Origin: Flaccisagitta enflata
Taxonomy: Eukaryota > Chaetognatha > Sagittoidea > Aphragmophora
Assembly: GCA_965153355.1 (NCBI GenBank)
Contig: OZ231126.1
Coordinates: 84,878,001-84,942,000, forward strand
Direction: 5' to 3'
DNA length: 64,000 nucleotides
Shown here: positions 12,117 to 22,883 of the stretch, in pieces
Position numbering within the stretch: the stretch's first letter is position 1
Layout: each line of letters starts with the position of its first letter
Made by a program: the position numbers and the translations under genes
The notes under the pieces: generated by a model
What the model saw: the letters and a program-made list of their open reading frames with translations, nothing else
The model's database searches: none
What the model was told of the DNA's origin: nothing

Positions 12117-12618
12117 TTGAGTCGCGTGCTACGCCACTCTACACCCCGCTTTGTCGGTCCGTCCGTCGGTCCGTTGGTCTGTCCGTCCGTCCGTCACACT
12201 TTACTTTTTTTGGGTTTTTGGGGTTTTTGGCATCACTGCTCCTGCCCAAATGATATGGTAACCTCAATTACGGCCCCTACCCACCCACACGTGACTGGGG
12301 TAGCCGTGTATCCGGCCTTGTTTTTTGCGTCGCCACTTATGCCAAAGTGCCTGACTGGCCTCCTACGTCACTGCCCCAGCCCACCTGTATACGACCAAGG
12401 GTGTTGTGTATAGTGCCTTGTTCTGTACTGAGGGCACTTTTATTTGCGGGCTATGCGACTGTACACTCCACTTTGTACATCAGTCTGTCCATCTGTTGGT
12501 TTGTCGGTGAGTCAACTTTTACTCTTTGTCGTCTTAAGCCTCACTGCTCCTACCCAAATGCTGGTCAAATATGGCCCCTGCCCCACCGCAAGTGAGGTAG
12601 CCGTGTATCTGGCCTTGT
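12117..12618 (-). mobile_element. Cluster of three type B Helentron-like copies
   Basis: Copy 1 (12117-12332): GTCGCGTGCTACGCCAC start, (GTCC)n, TGCTCCTGCCCAAATG, end GTAGCCGTGTATCCGGCCTT plus GTT. Fragment 2 (12333-12425): CACTGCCCCAGCCCACCTGT to AGTGCCTTGTT. Copy 3 (12426-12618): decayed GGGCTATGCGACTGTACAC start to GTAGCCGTGTATCTGGCCTT plus G. Head-to-tail, same orientation. Confidence 0.6.
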
Positions 12619-13365
12619 GAAATTCTTAATTCAAGTTGATTTTTTTTCGCGGATTTCTCAAATGTTTGGGGCGATAATTTGAATAGTTCTGATTGAGCTA
12701 GAGGGTTGAAATTTTGCATGTAGGTTCTCTAAACCATGAGGAACAACTATGCTGGTGATTTTTATTTGTTTAATTTTTTCTCTCGTGTCCATACGAACCT
12801 TAAGCCCGCAATAATGGAGGACAAAGGACAAACGCCCACACATTTGTTTTCGGTAGATTTTAATTATCAATGAGGTAACAATTATTTGCACCTAACGGAG
12901 AAAAAGACCATCTTGCTTTTTCGGTCGTAAATATTCAGCTAAATTTAGCCCCATTTTCGAAGCTAGATCTTTTAACTTTCTAGTTAGTATTTTTTAACAG
13001 GAATGTATAAAATGTCTCGGCATTAATTTGCGCAAATACTCATACTTTTCTCATGGCTAGGGAAGCTAATTTTTTAATGACAGATAAAATTTGAGCCTTA
13101 TAACTGGGTACCACTTCTTTGTTATTGTCGTTTCTAAGAATTTACGACAGTTTTTCTCTGATGCCAAACATTGAATTTCAACTTCCCCATCCCACAAAAT
13201 GGACCTTGGCCATAAAATTATGAAAGCGTTTTTACTGTCTCAGAAACACATGATTTATTCAAACGTACTATATATCTAGGACCAGAAAAGAGAAATAAGT
13301 CAAGCAAAACGACAGTATGAGAAAAACATGTGTGAATGATAACTTCTCACGTGAACAAATCACTT
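12619..13365. other. No gene seen
   Basis: AT-rich intergenic sequence, no recognisable element ends. Confidence 0.5.
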
Positions 13366-13737
13366 TTTAGTCGCGTGCACGCGACTTTACACCTTGGTCT
13401 GTTGGTCCGTCGGTCCGTATGAAACATTTCTAAATTTTTGATCGTTTTTAATGTTTCTTAACATTTTTTAAACATTTTTTACATTTTTCAACATTTTTTA
13501 ACATTTTCAACATTCTTTAACATTTTTTAACACTTTTTAACTTTTCATAAAGTTTTACGTTTTTTAACATTTCCAAGTTTTTTGAACACTTTTTAACATT
13601 TTTTAACTTTTTTAAACATTTTTTAACATTCTTTAACATTCTTTAACTTTTTTTGACATTCTTAACATTTCAACATGTTTTGCTCTTTTGTTTGTCATTT
13701 CCAGACGCACGCGACTGTTGCCCTCTTGGGCTTGTTT
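13366..13737 (-). mobile_element. Helentron-like element, type B long form with AACATTTTT repeats
   Basis: Hairpin GTCGCGTGCACGCGAC, GTCCGTCGGTCCG, then about 250 bp of degenerate TTTTTAACA repeats and far end TCATTTCCAGACGCACGCGA plus CTGTTGCCCTCTTGGGCTTG. A close sister is at 30156-30486. Confidence 0.65.
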
Positions 13738-14144
13738 CCTCTCATTTCATAGTGCAAATAAGAGGAATCTAAGGCCATACGATGGCGGTGATGCAATCGC
13801 GCAACCAATACACCGATTCAAGGCCAAGAATTGATGAAACAGCCTAACGAGTAACTGGAGGAGAAAAAAGTTCAGTAGAGGATAAAAGAAAAGATACTCT
13901 ATCGATGATATTAAGGATGTACATAGATATTACTGGATTTTTCTCTTCATCAAAATGCTTTTCGCCATCAAAAATGCCGACTAACGTGCAGACATGTTAT
14001 TTCTATGGTTTTACAAGAATCGCGCCTTTTTAACATTGAATAATAAGGATTTGAGTCAATGTACTGAAATGTTACGAGCTCGCAGTATTACAGTACAAGT
14101 TTAGCATCATGAATACTAACATCAGAAAAAAAACTTATGAAAGC
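13738..14144. other. No gene seen
   Basis: Unassigned sequence, no protein-like ORF. Confidence 0.5.
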
Positions 14145-14348
14145 AAACAAGGCCGGATAAACGGCTATCTCAGTCGCAAGCGGATGGATAGGGGCAGTGA
14201 TAAATAAAAGGCTTACCAAGCAGGAGCAGTACATTAAGAAAACTGTCAAAAACTGCCGAAAACGCGCGAAAAATCTGAGTGTTACAGACCGACCATCCAA
14301 CCATCTAACCGACACACCGGATTACAGAGTCGCGTGCACGCGACTAAA
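14145..14348 (+). mobile_element. Helentron-like element, type B
   Basis: AACAAGGCCGGATAAACGGC start, GCAGGAGCAGTACATTAAG core, ACCGACCATCCAACC run, and hairpin GTCGCGTGCACGCGAC then TAAAA. Complete ends. Confidence 0.65.
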
Positions 14349-14757
14349 ATCTATATGTAACGAAAATGAATCCTTTTTCAATGTTAAAACATTGACGAGG
14401 TGCCATGAGGTAAAAGCAAATTGGTAGCGAAGGACGGACGCTATCTTTTTCATGTCGGGGCGTATAAGGCATCCGTGATTTCATATTTTTTCACGGCGTA
14501 AAAGTGACAGTTATATCATGACCCGAACCACACGGAGAGAATATGATTGTCAGCAGGTATCAATAAATTGGGAGCGACGATATGAATTAAGGCACAAGAG
14601 CGGTGTTGAGAAATACACTTTCGCTCCTCGATCCCCGACGTAGATGTGAGAATTTTTGTAATTCTTTTCTTTTTTAAGGGGCGGGCAGATACGACGAGAT
14701 ACACGAGGCAATATATGACACAAAAAGACTTGTTGTTATCTGTTCATGTAGAATTTA

Positions 14758-15232
14758 AAAAGTCATCCAAGGATCGCACATGGTCAGCGGTACCCGATGC
14801 CCTGCTTAGGGTGATAACTGAAGAAGTGGAGTGAGAGCAGGGCAGCGGCCCCAAAGGGCCGATATCCTGTAGGACACAGGAGTGAATTTCCATATGTCCT
14901 GAGAGGGCATATTTGAGGCTTTTAGGGAAATTTTCCATGATATTCAATGGGAGTTTAGCATTTTTTCAATTTCTCATCAATTTGCCATGTTATTCAATAG
15001 GAATTCACATTCTTGTTGTTTTTCATCAATTTTCCATGTTATTAAATGGGAAGTTTGCATTTCATCAATTTCCCATGTTATTCAATGGGAGTTTTAGGCT
15101 TGAGAAGTTTTGGGGGGGGGGGGTGGGACAGACGGACGGACGTACGGACGTACGGACGAACGGACGGATGTATGGAAATTCACCCCTGTGTCCTACAGTA
15201 CATCGGCCCTTTGGGGCCGCTGCCCAAAAAGT
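14758..15232 (-). mobile_element. Cap element C4
   Basis: Tail TCATCCAAGGATCGCACATG..GGTCAGCGGTACCCG, left cap GGGCAGCGGCCCCAAAGGGC with CCTGTAGGACACAGG, a core of ~45-bp repeats (CCATGTTATTCAATGGGA), a (GACGGACGTAC)n run, and inverted right cap CCTGTGTCCTACAG..GGGGCCGCTGCCC. Same family as 45514-46014 in inverted orientation. Confidence 0.6.
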
Positions 15233-15344
15233 ATAATGCGGACATTGCACACCATCCTCGTACTGTGCAAAAAAAATCAAGTGCAAAGACTTCTTCTTTC
15301 AGGCATTAGGCTCCAAGGGGACCATGACATCGATTCTCACTTAT

Positions 15345-15600
15345 GAGTCTCGGACATGCAATTCTAGAATTTTTGTTGGTTGTTCCGTCCGTTAGTCCAT
15401 CCATCCATCAGTCCGTCCGTACATCACTCTATCCATCTGTCCGTCCGTCTGTCCGTCCATCTGTTCATCCGTCAATCCATCCGTCCGTTTGTCCGTTTGT
15501 CCATTCATCCGTCCGTAACCTTAACAAAATGCGTTTTTTACGCTATGCTGCTCTGCCCACCCGTTCGTTACTGAAGGTCCGTGTATTTAGCCATGTTCTC
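15345..15600 (-). mobile_element. Decayed Helentron-like copy
   Basis: GAGTCTCGGACATGCAATTC resembles a mutated type A hairpin; then a long (GTCC/ATCC)n run and far end TGCTCTGCCCACCCGTTCGT plus GTGTATTTAGCCATGTT. Confidence 0.4.
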
Positions 15601-16562
15601 AGTGATTTCAACTTTGCATCCATAACAAAGCTTTGCGGCCGAAATCTTAACCATAATGCCCAAACCTTAGCCTTAGCCTAAAATTTTTTTGATGGCCTTT
15701 ATCTTAACGGCAATTATCTCTATCAGATTATGTTTGAGTCATACCACTTCACTAAGAACCTCCAATATTACCTCTTCTCTTTATCTAATCCTTACATAAA
15801 CTAATTTGGGAGTACGAGGTACCGCTAACTATCACAAATATGTTTTGATTTTTTTCTTTCCATGAGTTGAGAACAAGAATCTGGTTAATATTCGGCGCGC
15901 TAAGGAGGCTCAAATAGGCGTAAGTACTTTCGATATGACAAGGAACTCAAGCGTAGAAGCCCATCTTAATTTTCATTTAAAACTTCACTTAGACGATCAC
16001 TTAATGATAGTTTTGAAATGTATCGAAGAAAAAACACAGCATGGATTATATCAGAAGAGATATTTTCTTCATTCCAAAATGTTGCTTCTGATTGGACCAT
16101 ATTATATCATCATCTAGAGAGGCCCTGAGACGGATGATTGTACCAGTAGCTGTTGCTAAAAATGTGAATATATGTTTCAGGAATGGAATTTGATTTTGAG
16201 GCTGGGATCAAAGCCGGTGGGGGGGTGACAGATCACTAGGCAGTTAGGTAAACAAGCCCAACAGGCCAACAGTCGCGTTTTACGGGGGAAGCGCCTGTCG
16301 GTGAAAATTTTCCTACGGCCCAGTGGTGAAAAACTATTTTATCCTCATGGTGAAAAAAAAATTTCGCCATGAGGACAATTTATAACTGAAAATATTAAAA
16401 TAGCCTCAGAATTCATGAGCGCCAAATGGTTAAAAAGCATGCGCCCAATTTCAAAAAAAGGAAGGAATGAGAGGATGGAAGAAAGAGGAGGAAAGAGAAC
16501 AAAGAGAGAAAGAGAAAAAGAGAATAGAGAGAGAGGGAGAAAAAGAGAGAGAGAAAGAGAAA
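15601..16562. other. No gene seen
   Basis: Unassigned, with a purine-rich AGAGAGAAAGAG tract at about 16470-16562 whose Lys/Arg/Glu-rich ORFs are compositional. Confidence 0.5.
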
Positions 16563-16606
16563 AAACAAGGCCGTATACACGAGCCAAAGTCGCGTGCGGG
16601 AGAGAG
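16563..16606 (+). mobile_element. Helentron-like type B left-end fragment
   Basis: AACAAGGCCGTATACACGAG then AAGTCGCGTGCGGG, abruptly followed by an AG repeat. Confidence 0.4.
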
Positions 16607-17442
16607 AGAGACAGTCAACAATGAAATAGTACATCTATTTCTTCGGGTATTTACTCTGCATGAGTACAATGGATTTCAGTAGTTTTCTCGGGTGGGTTAT
16701 GAATCAACAAAAAATCCTATGTACAGAGGTTATAACAAAATGAATATGAAAAATAGCTGAATTACTGTATATCTAGAAAACAAAACAAAACACTTTTGTT
16801 ATTGAAAGTTAGAAAAACTGCAAACCAGATACAGTACAATGGGAGCAAAGATGTCCCAGACTGGAGGACAGATTTTAAGTATCTTGATTTCATTATACGT
16901 ATGAAAAAATGGAGATTCATGCTAATTAAAGGTAGCTCTGTTGCTTGAATATATTGGTTTCTCTTATTCTTCAACTTGTGACTTTACTCCATCAAGACAT
17001 CATTTTTCAATGTTCTAACCTAGTTCATCAGATTAAACAGAAAATTTTATAAAATTTAGAAAAATAAATCAGGTCAATCAGACTATTTTTATAAGTTTTA
17101 TGCCTGTTAAAAGTTTTGCCCAAATATTGATTTACATAGTTATTCTTCTTGAAAATAGCTGTAAAACCTGAAAAAATAGTCCGACTGAGCTGATTTTTTT
17201 TAAAATAACATAAAATTTTTTTAGTTGATCAAAACACTGAGAAGCAATATCAGGGTTTGACTTCAAAAATAAATTGAGGCTAAACTATTGGAGACCCAAT
17301 GCTAAAATCTTTCATGAATCAATGCAAACATATTCTTTCTGGTGCTTTTTTCAGCATTTGATTCTTTTTGAATTTTGAGTTTGATTTTTTTCCCCGGCAG
17401 GGACGAATAAAATCAAAGGATTTAGAAATAGGGAAAAAAATT
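16607..17442. other. No gene seen; possible palindromic relic
   Basis: AT-rich. Between about 17055 and 17200, AATCAGGTCAATCAGACTAT and TAGTCCGACTGAGCTGATTT are imperfect inverted copies, perhaps a decayed MITE. Confidence 0.35.
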
Positions 17443-19324
17443 AAATAGCAGCCCAAAGGCAGTAAGTGGTCAGCGGTACCCGTGCCCTGCTTGAGTAGAA
17501 AGTGATTTAGGTTGAGAGGGAGCAGGGCAGCGGCCCCGAAGGGGACGAAGTCCTGTAGAACACAGGGGGAATCTGTCCGTCCGTCCGTCCGTCCGTCCGT
17601 CCGTCCGTCCTTCTGTCTGCGTTCCTTCTGTCCAGGATGCCCTGTTATTCAAATTTTTATTAAATACCATGGAGAAATGACAAAAGGCGGTATATGGACA
17701 ATGGTACCCTTGCCCTTATTTTATAGTTTGTGGGTTATGTTGAGGGAGGAGCAGGCCAGGATCTGGGTCTCTGAGACCAGAATTTGGGTCTCAGAGACCA
17801 ATTTTTTGGTCTCAGAGGCAAGGAATTCAGTCTCTGAGGCCAGGATTTGGGCCTCTGAGGCTAGGATTTAGGTCTTTAAGGCCAGAACCTAGGTCTTGGG
17901 AGGTCAGAATCTGGGTCCCAAAGGTCAGGATCTGGGTGTCTGTGGTTAGGTTGAGGGTTATAGGAGCCAGAATCTAAGTTTAAGGGGCCAAAACGATAGA
18001 AATCAGGCCAGAATTCAGTTTTTCTTGCCAGATTTGGCCCATTTTGCTTGATTTTTGGCCATTTTACCTGGAATTGGCCCATTTTGCCTGGATTTGGCCC
18101 ATTTTGCCTGGATTTAGGCCATTTTGCTTGGATTTGGGCCATACAGTTTGGATTTTGGCCCCAAAGGAGACGAAGCCCTGAGGGTGGGGCAGGGGGGGGG
18201 ACGGACGTACGGACGTACGGGTACGGACGGACGGACGGACAGATTCCCCCTGTGTTCTACAGGACTTCGTCCCCTTCGGGGCCGCTGCCCAAAAAATCAG
18301 GGGTGTATATAGTTGCACGACCTTTGATTCCCCCCCCCGGTCCCTTACCCCACAGGGTCGAACAACATTTGATTTTCTCCCCATATAGCCCTTATATAGT
18401 AATATTTTGGTTTAAATAATATAAAATAGTGTTTTAGTGACTAAATGTTTTATTTTAGTACTGCCAAAAGTGTAACAACTTCTATATTTTTCTGTTTTTG
18501 GGCAGCGGCCCCGAAGGGGAATCTGTCCGTCCGTCCGTCCGTACGTCCGTACGTCCGTACGTCCGTCCCCCCCCCTGCCCCACCCTCAGGGCTTCGTCTC
18601 CTTTGGGGCCAAAATCCAAACTGTATGGCCCAAATCCAAGCAAAATGGCCTAAATCCAGGCAAAATGGGCCAAATCCAGGCAAAATGGGCCAATTCCAGG
18701 TAAAATGGCCAAAAATCAAGCAAAATGGGCCAAATCTGGCAAGAAAAACTGAATTCTGGCCTGATTTCTATCGTTTTGGCCCCTTAAACTTAGATTCTGG
18801 CTCCTATAACCCTCAACCTAACCACAGACACCCAGATCCTGACCTTTGGGACCCAGATTCTGACCTCCCAAGACCTAGGTTCTGGCCTTAAAGACCTAAA
18901 TCCTAGCCTCAGAGGCCCAAATCCTGGCCTCAGTGACTGAATTCCTAACCTCTGAGACCAAGAAATTGGTCTCTGAGACCCAAATTCTGGTCTCAGAGAC
19001 CCAGATCCTGGCCTGCTCCTCCCTCAACATAACCCACAAACTATAAAATAAGGGCAAGGGTACCATTGTCCATATACCGCCTTTTGTCATTTCTCCATGG
19101 TATTTAATAAAAATTTGAATAACAGGGCATCCTGGACAGAAGGAACGCAGACAGAAGGACGGACGGACGGACGGACGGACGGACGGACGGACAGATTCCC
19201 CCTGTGTTCTACAGGACTTCGTCCCCTTCGGGGCCGCTGCCCTGCTCCCTCTCAACCTAAATCACTTTCTACTCAAGCAGGGCACGGGTACCGCTGACCA
19301 CTTACTGCCTTTGGGCTGCTATTT
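17443..19324. repeat. 1.9 kb near-perfect palindrome made of two inverted cap elements
   Basis: Left arm 17443-18297 and right arm 18490-19324 are reverse complements about one axis (coordinates sum to 36767) with only a few mismatches; three lie in a 50-bp stretch (about 17824-17840 against 18927-18943). Each arm runs AAATAGCAGCCCAAAGGCAG, GGTCAGCGGTACCCGTGCCC, cap GGGCAGCGGCCCCGAAGGGG, (GTCC)n, then a core of TCTGAGACCAGGATTTGGG and CCATTTTGCCTGGATTTGG repeats. The right arm lacks ~24 bp at a CCCC microhomology near its inner end. Confidence 0.85.
18298..18489. mobile_element. Palindrome loop: copy of family M
   Basis: CAGGGGTGTATATAGTTGCA then TTTGATTCCCCCCCC and a block ending TCTATATTTTTCTGTTTTT. 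The same order of blocks occurs at 20331-20600 and 30752-31066. Confidence 0.5.
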
Positions 19325-19327
19325 TAT

Positions 19328-19521
19328 TTTTAGTTGCGGACACGCAACTCTATAAGAGGCTTTGTCCGTCCATTGGTTGGTTGGTTGGTTGGTCGGTTGG
19401 TCCATGGACACGAGTCAAAAAGTGAGGAAATGAGCATTTTAGAACATTTTTAGTTGCGGACATTTGCATTTCCGCCCCTGCCCACCCGTCCGCAACTGAT
19501 GGCCGTGTATCCGGCCTTGTT
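19328..19521 (-). mobile_element. Helentron-like element, type A (good exemplar)
   Basis: TTTTTAGTTGCGGACACGCA (hairpin GTTGCGGACACGCAAC), CTCTATAAGAGGCTTTG, (GTCC)(GGTT)n, CGAGTCAAAAAGTGAGG, GCCCCTGCCCACCCGTCCGC plus AACT (inverted copy of AGTTGCGGAC), and a second hairpin GGCCGTGTATCCGGCC then TTGTT. Confidence 0.75.
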
Positions 19522-19569
19522 GAGTTATGTCTCATTTTTTGTTTTATTTGTAATAAAAGTCACACTAAA

Positions 19570-19680
<111 letters not shown>

Positions 19681-20039
19681 GTGTTTTTTTTCTCTTTTTC
19701 TCTTTATTTTTCTGTTTTTTTTTCCTTCCTCCCCTCCTCCTTTCCTTCCTTCCTCGCTTTTTTTTATCAGTAACATTTTCACCATAAGGCTCATTCTACA
19801 TAGTAAAAATTTGATATCAAAATCATCAAAATCGGCGGTATGGTGAAAAATATTTTACATCATTGGGCTAATTGGATGGGGAAAAATTTTCACCATTGGA
19901 AACTTTCCCCGTTGGAAGATACACCCCTGTTTTACAATTGCACACACAACTACAAATTGTCTCCTTCCTTCTTTCTATCCCCTTTCATTTCTCCCTCCCT
20001 TCCTCCCTCCCTCCCTCCCTTCCTTCCAACTTAACTTAC

Positions 20040-20265
20040 CATTACATACCCTATACTACCCAAAGTAGCCTCAAGTACCCGAAAATACCCTAAAATACCC
20101 ATAAGTACCAAGAAATACCCTGAAGTGCCCTGAATTACCCTGAAGCCTGAACTGCCCTAAGGTACCTTAAATTACCCAAAAAAGTCCAAATTTTGAAAAT
20201 GTTACAGACGAACGGACGAACGGATCGACACGGCAAGTTCTTGAGTCGCGTGAACGCAACTAAAA
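20040..20265 (+). mobile_element. Helentron-like type B long-form right half
   Basis: Degenerate AAATACCCTGAAGTGCCC repeats, ACAGACGAACGGACGAACGG, then GTCGCGTGAACGCAAC (one stem mismatch) and TAAAAG. The left end is not visible. Confidence 0.45.
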
Positions 20266-20330
20266 GCCAAATCTTTCATTATCGCAGACTTGTAACCAGC
20301 TCTATTCGCGTATTCGCAGAATGGAGTAGA

Positions 20331-20600
20331 AGCAGGGGTGTATTTAGTTGCACGGCTATTGATTTCTCCCCAGCCCCTAGTCCTTAGATTTTTTTCTACC
20401 TGCGTGGTCGAAGTATATTTCATTTTCCTCCCCACATAACCCCTATATTGAAATATTTCGGTTCAAACAGTATAAATTTGTGTTGTAGTAACTAAACGTT
20501 ACTTTTTAGTATAACCAAGAGAGTTAAAACTTCTTTAATTTATATCTTTCTGTTTTTCTACCCTTTGATTTCCCTCCCAATTTCCAAATTCTTTGATTTC
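20331..20600. mobile_element. Family M element copy
   Basis: GCAGGGGTGTATTTAGTTGC, TGATTTCTCCCC, CCTATATTGAAATATTTCGG and TCTTTCTGTTTTTCTACCC follow the same order as at 18298 and 30752. Confidence 0.5.
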
Positions 20601-20645
20601 ATTCCCCCTTACCCTGCCGGGGGAAAAGAGGGAAATATGCATCTA

Positions 20646-20803
20646 CAGTGGAGCACTTGCTAATAAGGCATGCACGCCTAAAAGGGATATACTTACCCTA
20701 TTTTCCCATGAGAGATTTTGTAGTTATTTCTATATTGGCAATAAAGCAGCTTCACTTTGTTCATCCCCCCAAAATGCAAATGCGCTCTAGTAAAGCTCAA
20801 CTG
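20646..20803. mobile_element. pogo-like MITE, 158 bp
   Basis: Ends CAGTGGAGC and GCTCAACTG (inverted, one mismatch) flanked by TA on both sides (20644-20645, 20804-20805). The interior includes AATAAGGCATGCACGCC. A partial relative is seen near 63680-63775. Confidence 0.65.
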
Positions 20804-20847
20804 TATACTTAGGCCTGGCTTTTATTCCAAAGAAGTGTCGAGTAAAG

Positions 20848-21003
20848 AACAAGGCCGGATACACAGCCATCAGTTGCGGACAGGTGGGCCGGGGCGGAAA
20901 TGCGCGTTTTCCCACTTTTTGACTCGTGCTTACGGACGGACGGACGGACGGACGGACGGACGGACAAAGCCTCTTATAGAGTTGCGTGTCTGCAACTTAA
21001 AAA
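20848..21003 (+). mobile_element. Helentron-like element, type A
   Basis: AACAAGGCCGGATACACAGC, CAGTTGCGGACAGGTGGGCC, GCGTTTTCCCACTTTTTGAC, (ACGG)n, CCTCTTATAGA, and hairpin GTTGCGTGTCTGCAAC. Both ends complete. Confidence 0.7.
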
Positions 21004-21169
21004 ACCTGTTTGATACTTTAGCATTTTGCCATTGAGTTTTGAATGAAGTAAGGCAATCGAGTTGATGTGCTGCCATTCCATTTTCAACAATGAATGTCAT
21101 CCTCCTTTTTGAATTCACTGCCATTTTTCTTTACGGCGTCGGGTGTTTTTGAAAAGAGCTATGAACAGA

Positions 21170-21560
<391 letters not shown>

Positions 21561-21959
21561 AGCCCAATAGGGCATCGATGCGTCCTAGCTGTGCTCTGAG
21601 TGGAAGAGATTTTGGGGTTTTGACTGGATTTATAGATAAATCTTTGAAATATACAATGAGATATTGTGGCAGTAAGCTATATCAGCAGATCATCTTGATA
21701 AAGTTATGAGATCACTGCTTTGATGAGTTTTGCATATTGCAGTACTGATCTTAGAGCTTTTTTATCACGCTTTCAAAGACTTTTTATTGACATGATTTCA
21801 AAAATACTAAAAGGCAAAAGTAAAGCAGCAAAGGATGAAAAACTTTTTCTTGAAATGAATGTGAGATTATATATTAGGCGCAGTAACAAAACTTTAATGA
21901 AGTTTATATAAGGGAATGCAAAAGGATTGATTTCCAAAAAATTGAATTCTTAACGAGAG
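21561..21959. other. No gene seen
   Basis: AT-rich flank of the LTR element. Confidence 0.5.
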
Positions 21960-21964
21960 AGGGT

Positions 21965-22443
21965 TGTGGAAAATGTGTCTTTTGTTGACCTTAGCGATGC
22001 CATTTTTTGTCACATTGCCCTTTTGTGTCGCTTCCATAGCTGTACGGAGTTAGATTTTATTCTCTGTCGCTCCTTCATCCTGAAAATTTGCGTGTTTTTT
22101 ACATTTTTTTGATTGGCATTTTTACCGTCATCGCGTCATTTTTATCGTTTATCGTTTTATTGTTTTATCGTTTTATCTCGATCTGTACACTAATTTTTTC
22201 TCTCTTTTTGTTCCATTTAGTGTCTTTTTTGAGAGGTGTGGTGGCAAACTGTCCGTTAATAGATTTTACTCCACAAAAATAGACATATCGGCGGCTATGT
22301 AGAATTACGACGGGCTTTATCATTTCATCCACACCTCAATATGCAAATTAGACAAAATAAGGACATGTTCACGCTCAGCTAAATAGACATGCGAATCGTT
22401 AAAAGCGTGAACCGACGGCAAGAAACTATGCCGTAATTTCACA
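21965..22443 (+). repeat. 5' LTR (479 bp)
   Basis: Starts TGTGGAAAATGTG and ends GTAATTTCACA, the standard TG..CA termini with short inverted TGTG/CACA. Contains an ATCGTTTTATCG-like patch (22143-22176). Only difference from the 3' LTR: G at 22236 against A at 27414. If the self-priming reading is right, U3 would be 21965-22255 and R/U5 22256-22443. Confidence 0.95.
22256..22270 (+). promoter_or_regulatory. Candidate self-primer sequence within LTR
   Basis: TTAATAGATTTTACT is exactly complementary to the bases at and after the LTR end (22443-22457). In a Tf1-like mechanism the transcript would start at or near 22256, and this stretch, once cut, would prime minus-strand synthesis. The start site is not shown by any promoter motif I can see (no TATA about 30 bp upstream). 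Confidence 0.5.
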
Positions 22444-22457
22444 GTAAAATCTATTAA
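22444..22457 (+). promoter_or_regulatory. Primer-binding site, non-tRNA type
   Basis: GTAAAATCTATTAA directly abuts the LTR. It does not begin with TGG, so it is not complementary to a tRNA CCA end, but pairs perfectly with 22256-22269. The 3' end of the paired LTR sequence lies exactly opposite the first internal base, so extension would copy the LTR from its last base. Confidence 0.55.
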
Positions 22458-22651
22458 AAATCGACGCCGTCTTCACTCGTCTATTCGTGTCTCCTGCCCT
22501 GACCCAAGGCTGCTGTCATGCTAAGTGACGGCCCCAGGCGCCGGGGCGCCGGGACGTGATGTCAATGAGAGAAACACGCGTTGATGAATCGCTGATGAAT
22601 CGTCCTTTTATCGTCGAAATGTATTTGCGCCTTTCCCCACATGCAATTGGC

Positions 22652-22808
22652 GTCGGTGGTAGCGAATCTGATCTTGCACGCGAAATACCGACGGGTGATG
22701 CTTAACTGACGCTGAACTTTCACATGGTCGGTGGTAGCGAACCTGGTCCATTTTTCTGCGTGCTAAAAACCGTCGGGTGATGCTTAGCTGACTCTGAATT
22801 TCGACGTG
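22652..22808 (+). repeat. Imperfect ~75-80-bp tandem duplication in the gag leader
   Basis: Copy 1 (22652-22726) and copy 2 (22727-22808) both run GTCGGTGGTAGCGAA, CGT/GCACG, CG(A/T)CGGGTGATGCTTA, CTGACNCTGAA. In retroelement leaders such structures can serve RNA packaging; that role is conjecture. Confidence 0.7.
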
Positions 22809-22837
22809 AATTAAGCAAGTGATTACGTCCAAGCAAA

Positions 22838-22882
22838 ATGGACTCTAAAAACGTTATCGCGCCAGTTTCCATTGGACGCTAA
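22838..22882 (+). CDS. Upstream ORF, 14 codons, ending one base before gag ATG
   Basis: The ATG at 22838 (context CAAAATGG) opens a 14-codon frame ending in TAA at 22880-22882; the gag ATG follows at 22884. No function is claimed for the peptide. The spacing suggests that gag translation may depend on leaky scanning or reinitiation. Confidence 0.45.
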   Translation: MDSKNVIAPVSIGR

Positions 22883-22883
22883 A

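Noticed and set aside
15899-16117. 60-residue ORF at 15935-16117 as a gene
   Set aside because: AT-rich, no homology recognised, length expected by chance.
22535-22570. GGGGCGCCGGGACGTGATG as a tRNA-type primer site
   Set aside because: It lies ~100 bp from the LTR end and does not start with TGG in the right place; the adjacent self-complementary site explains priming better.
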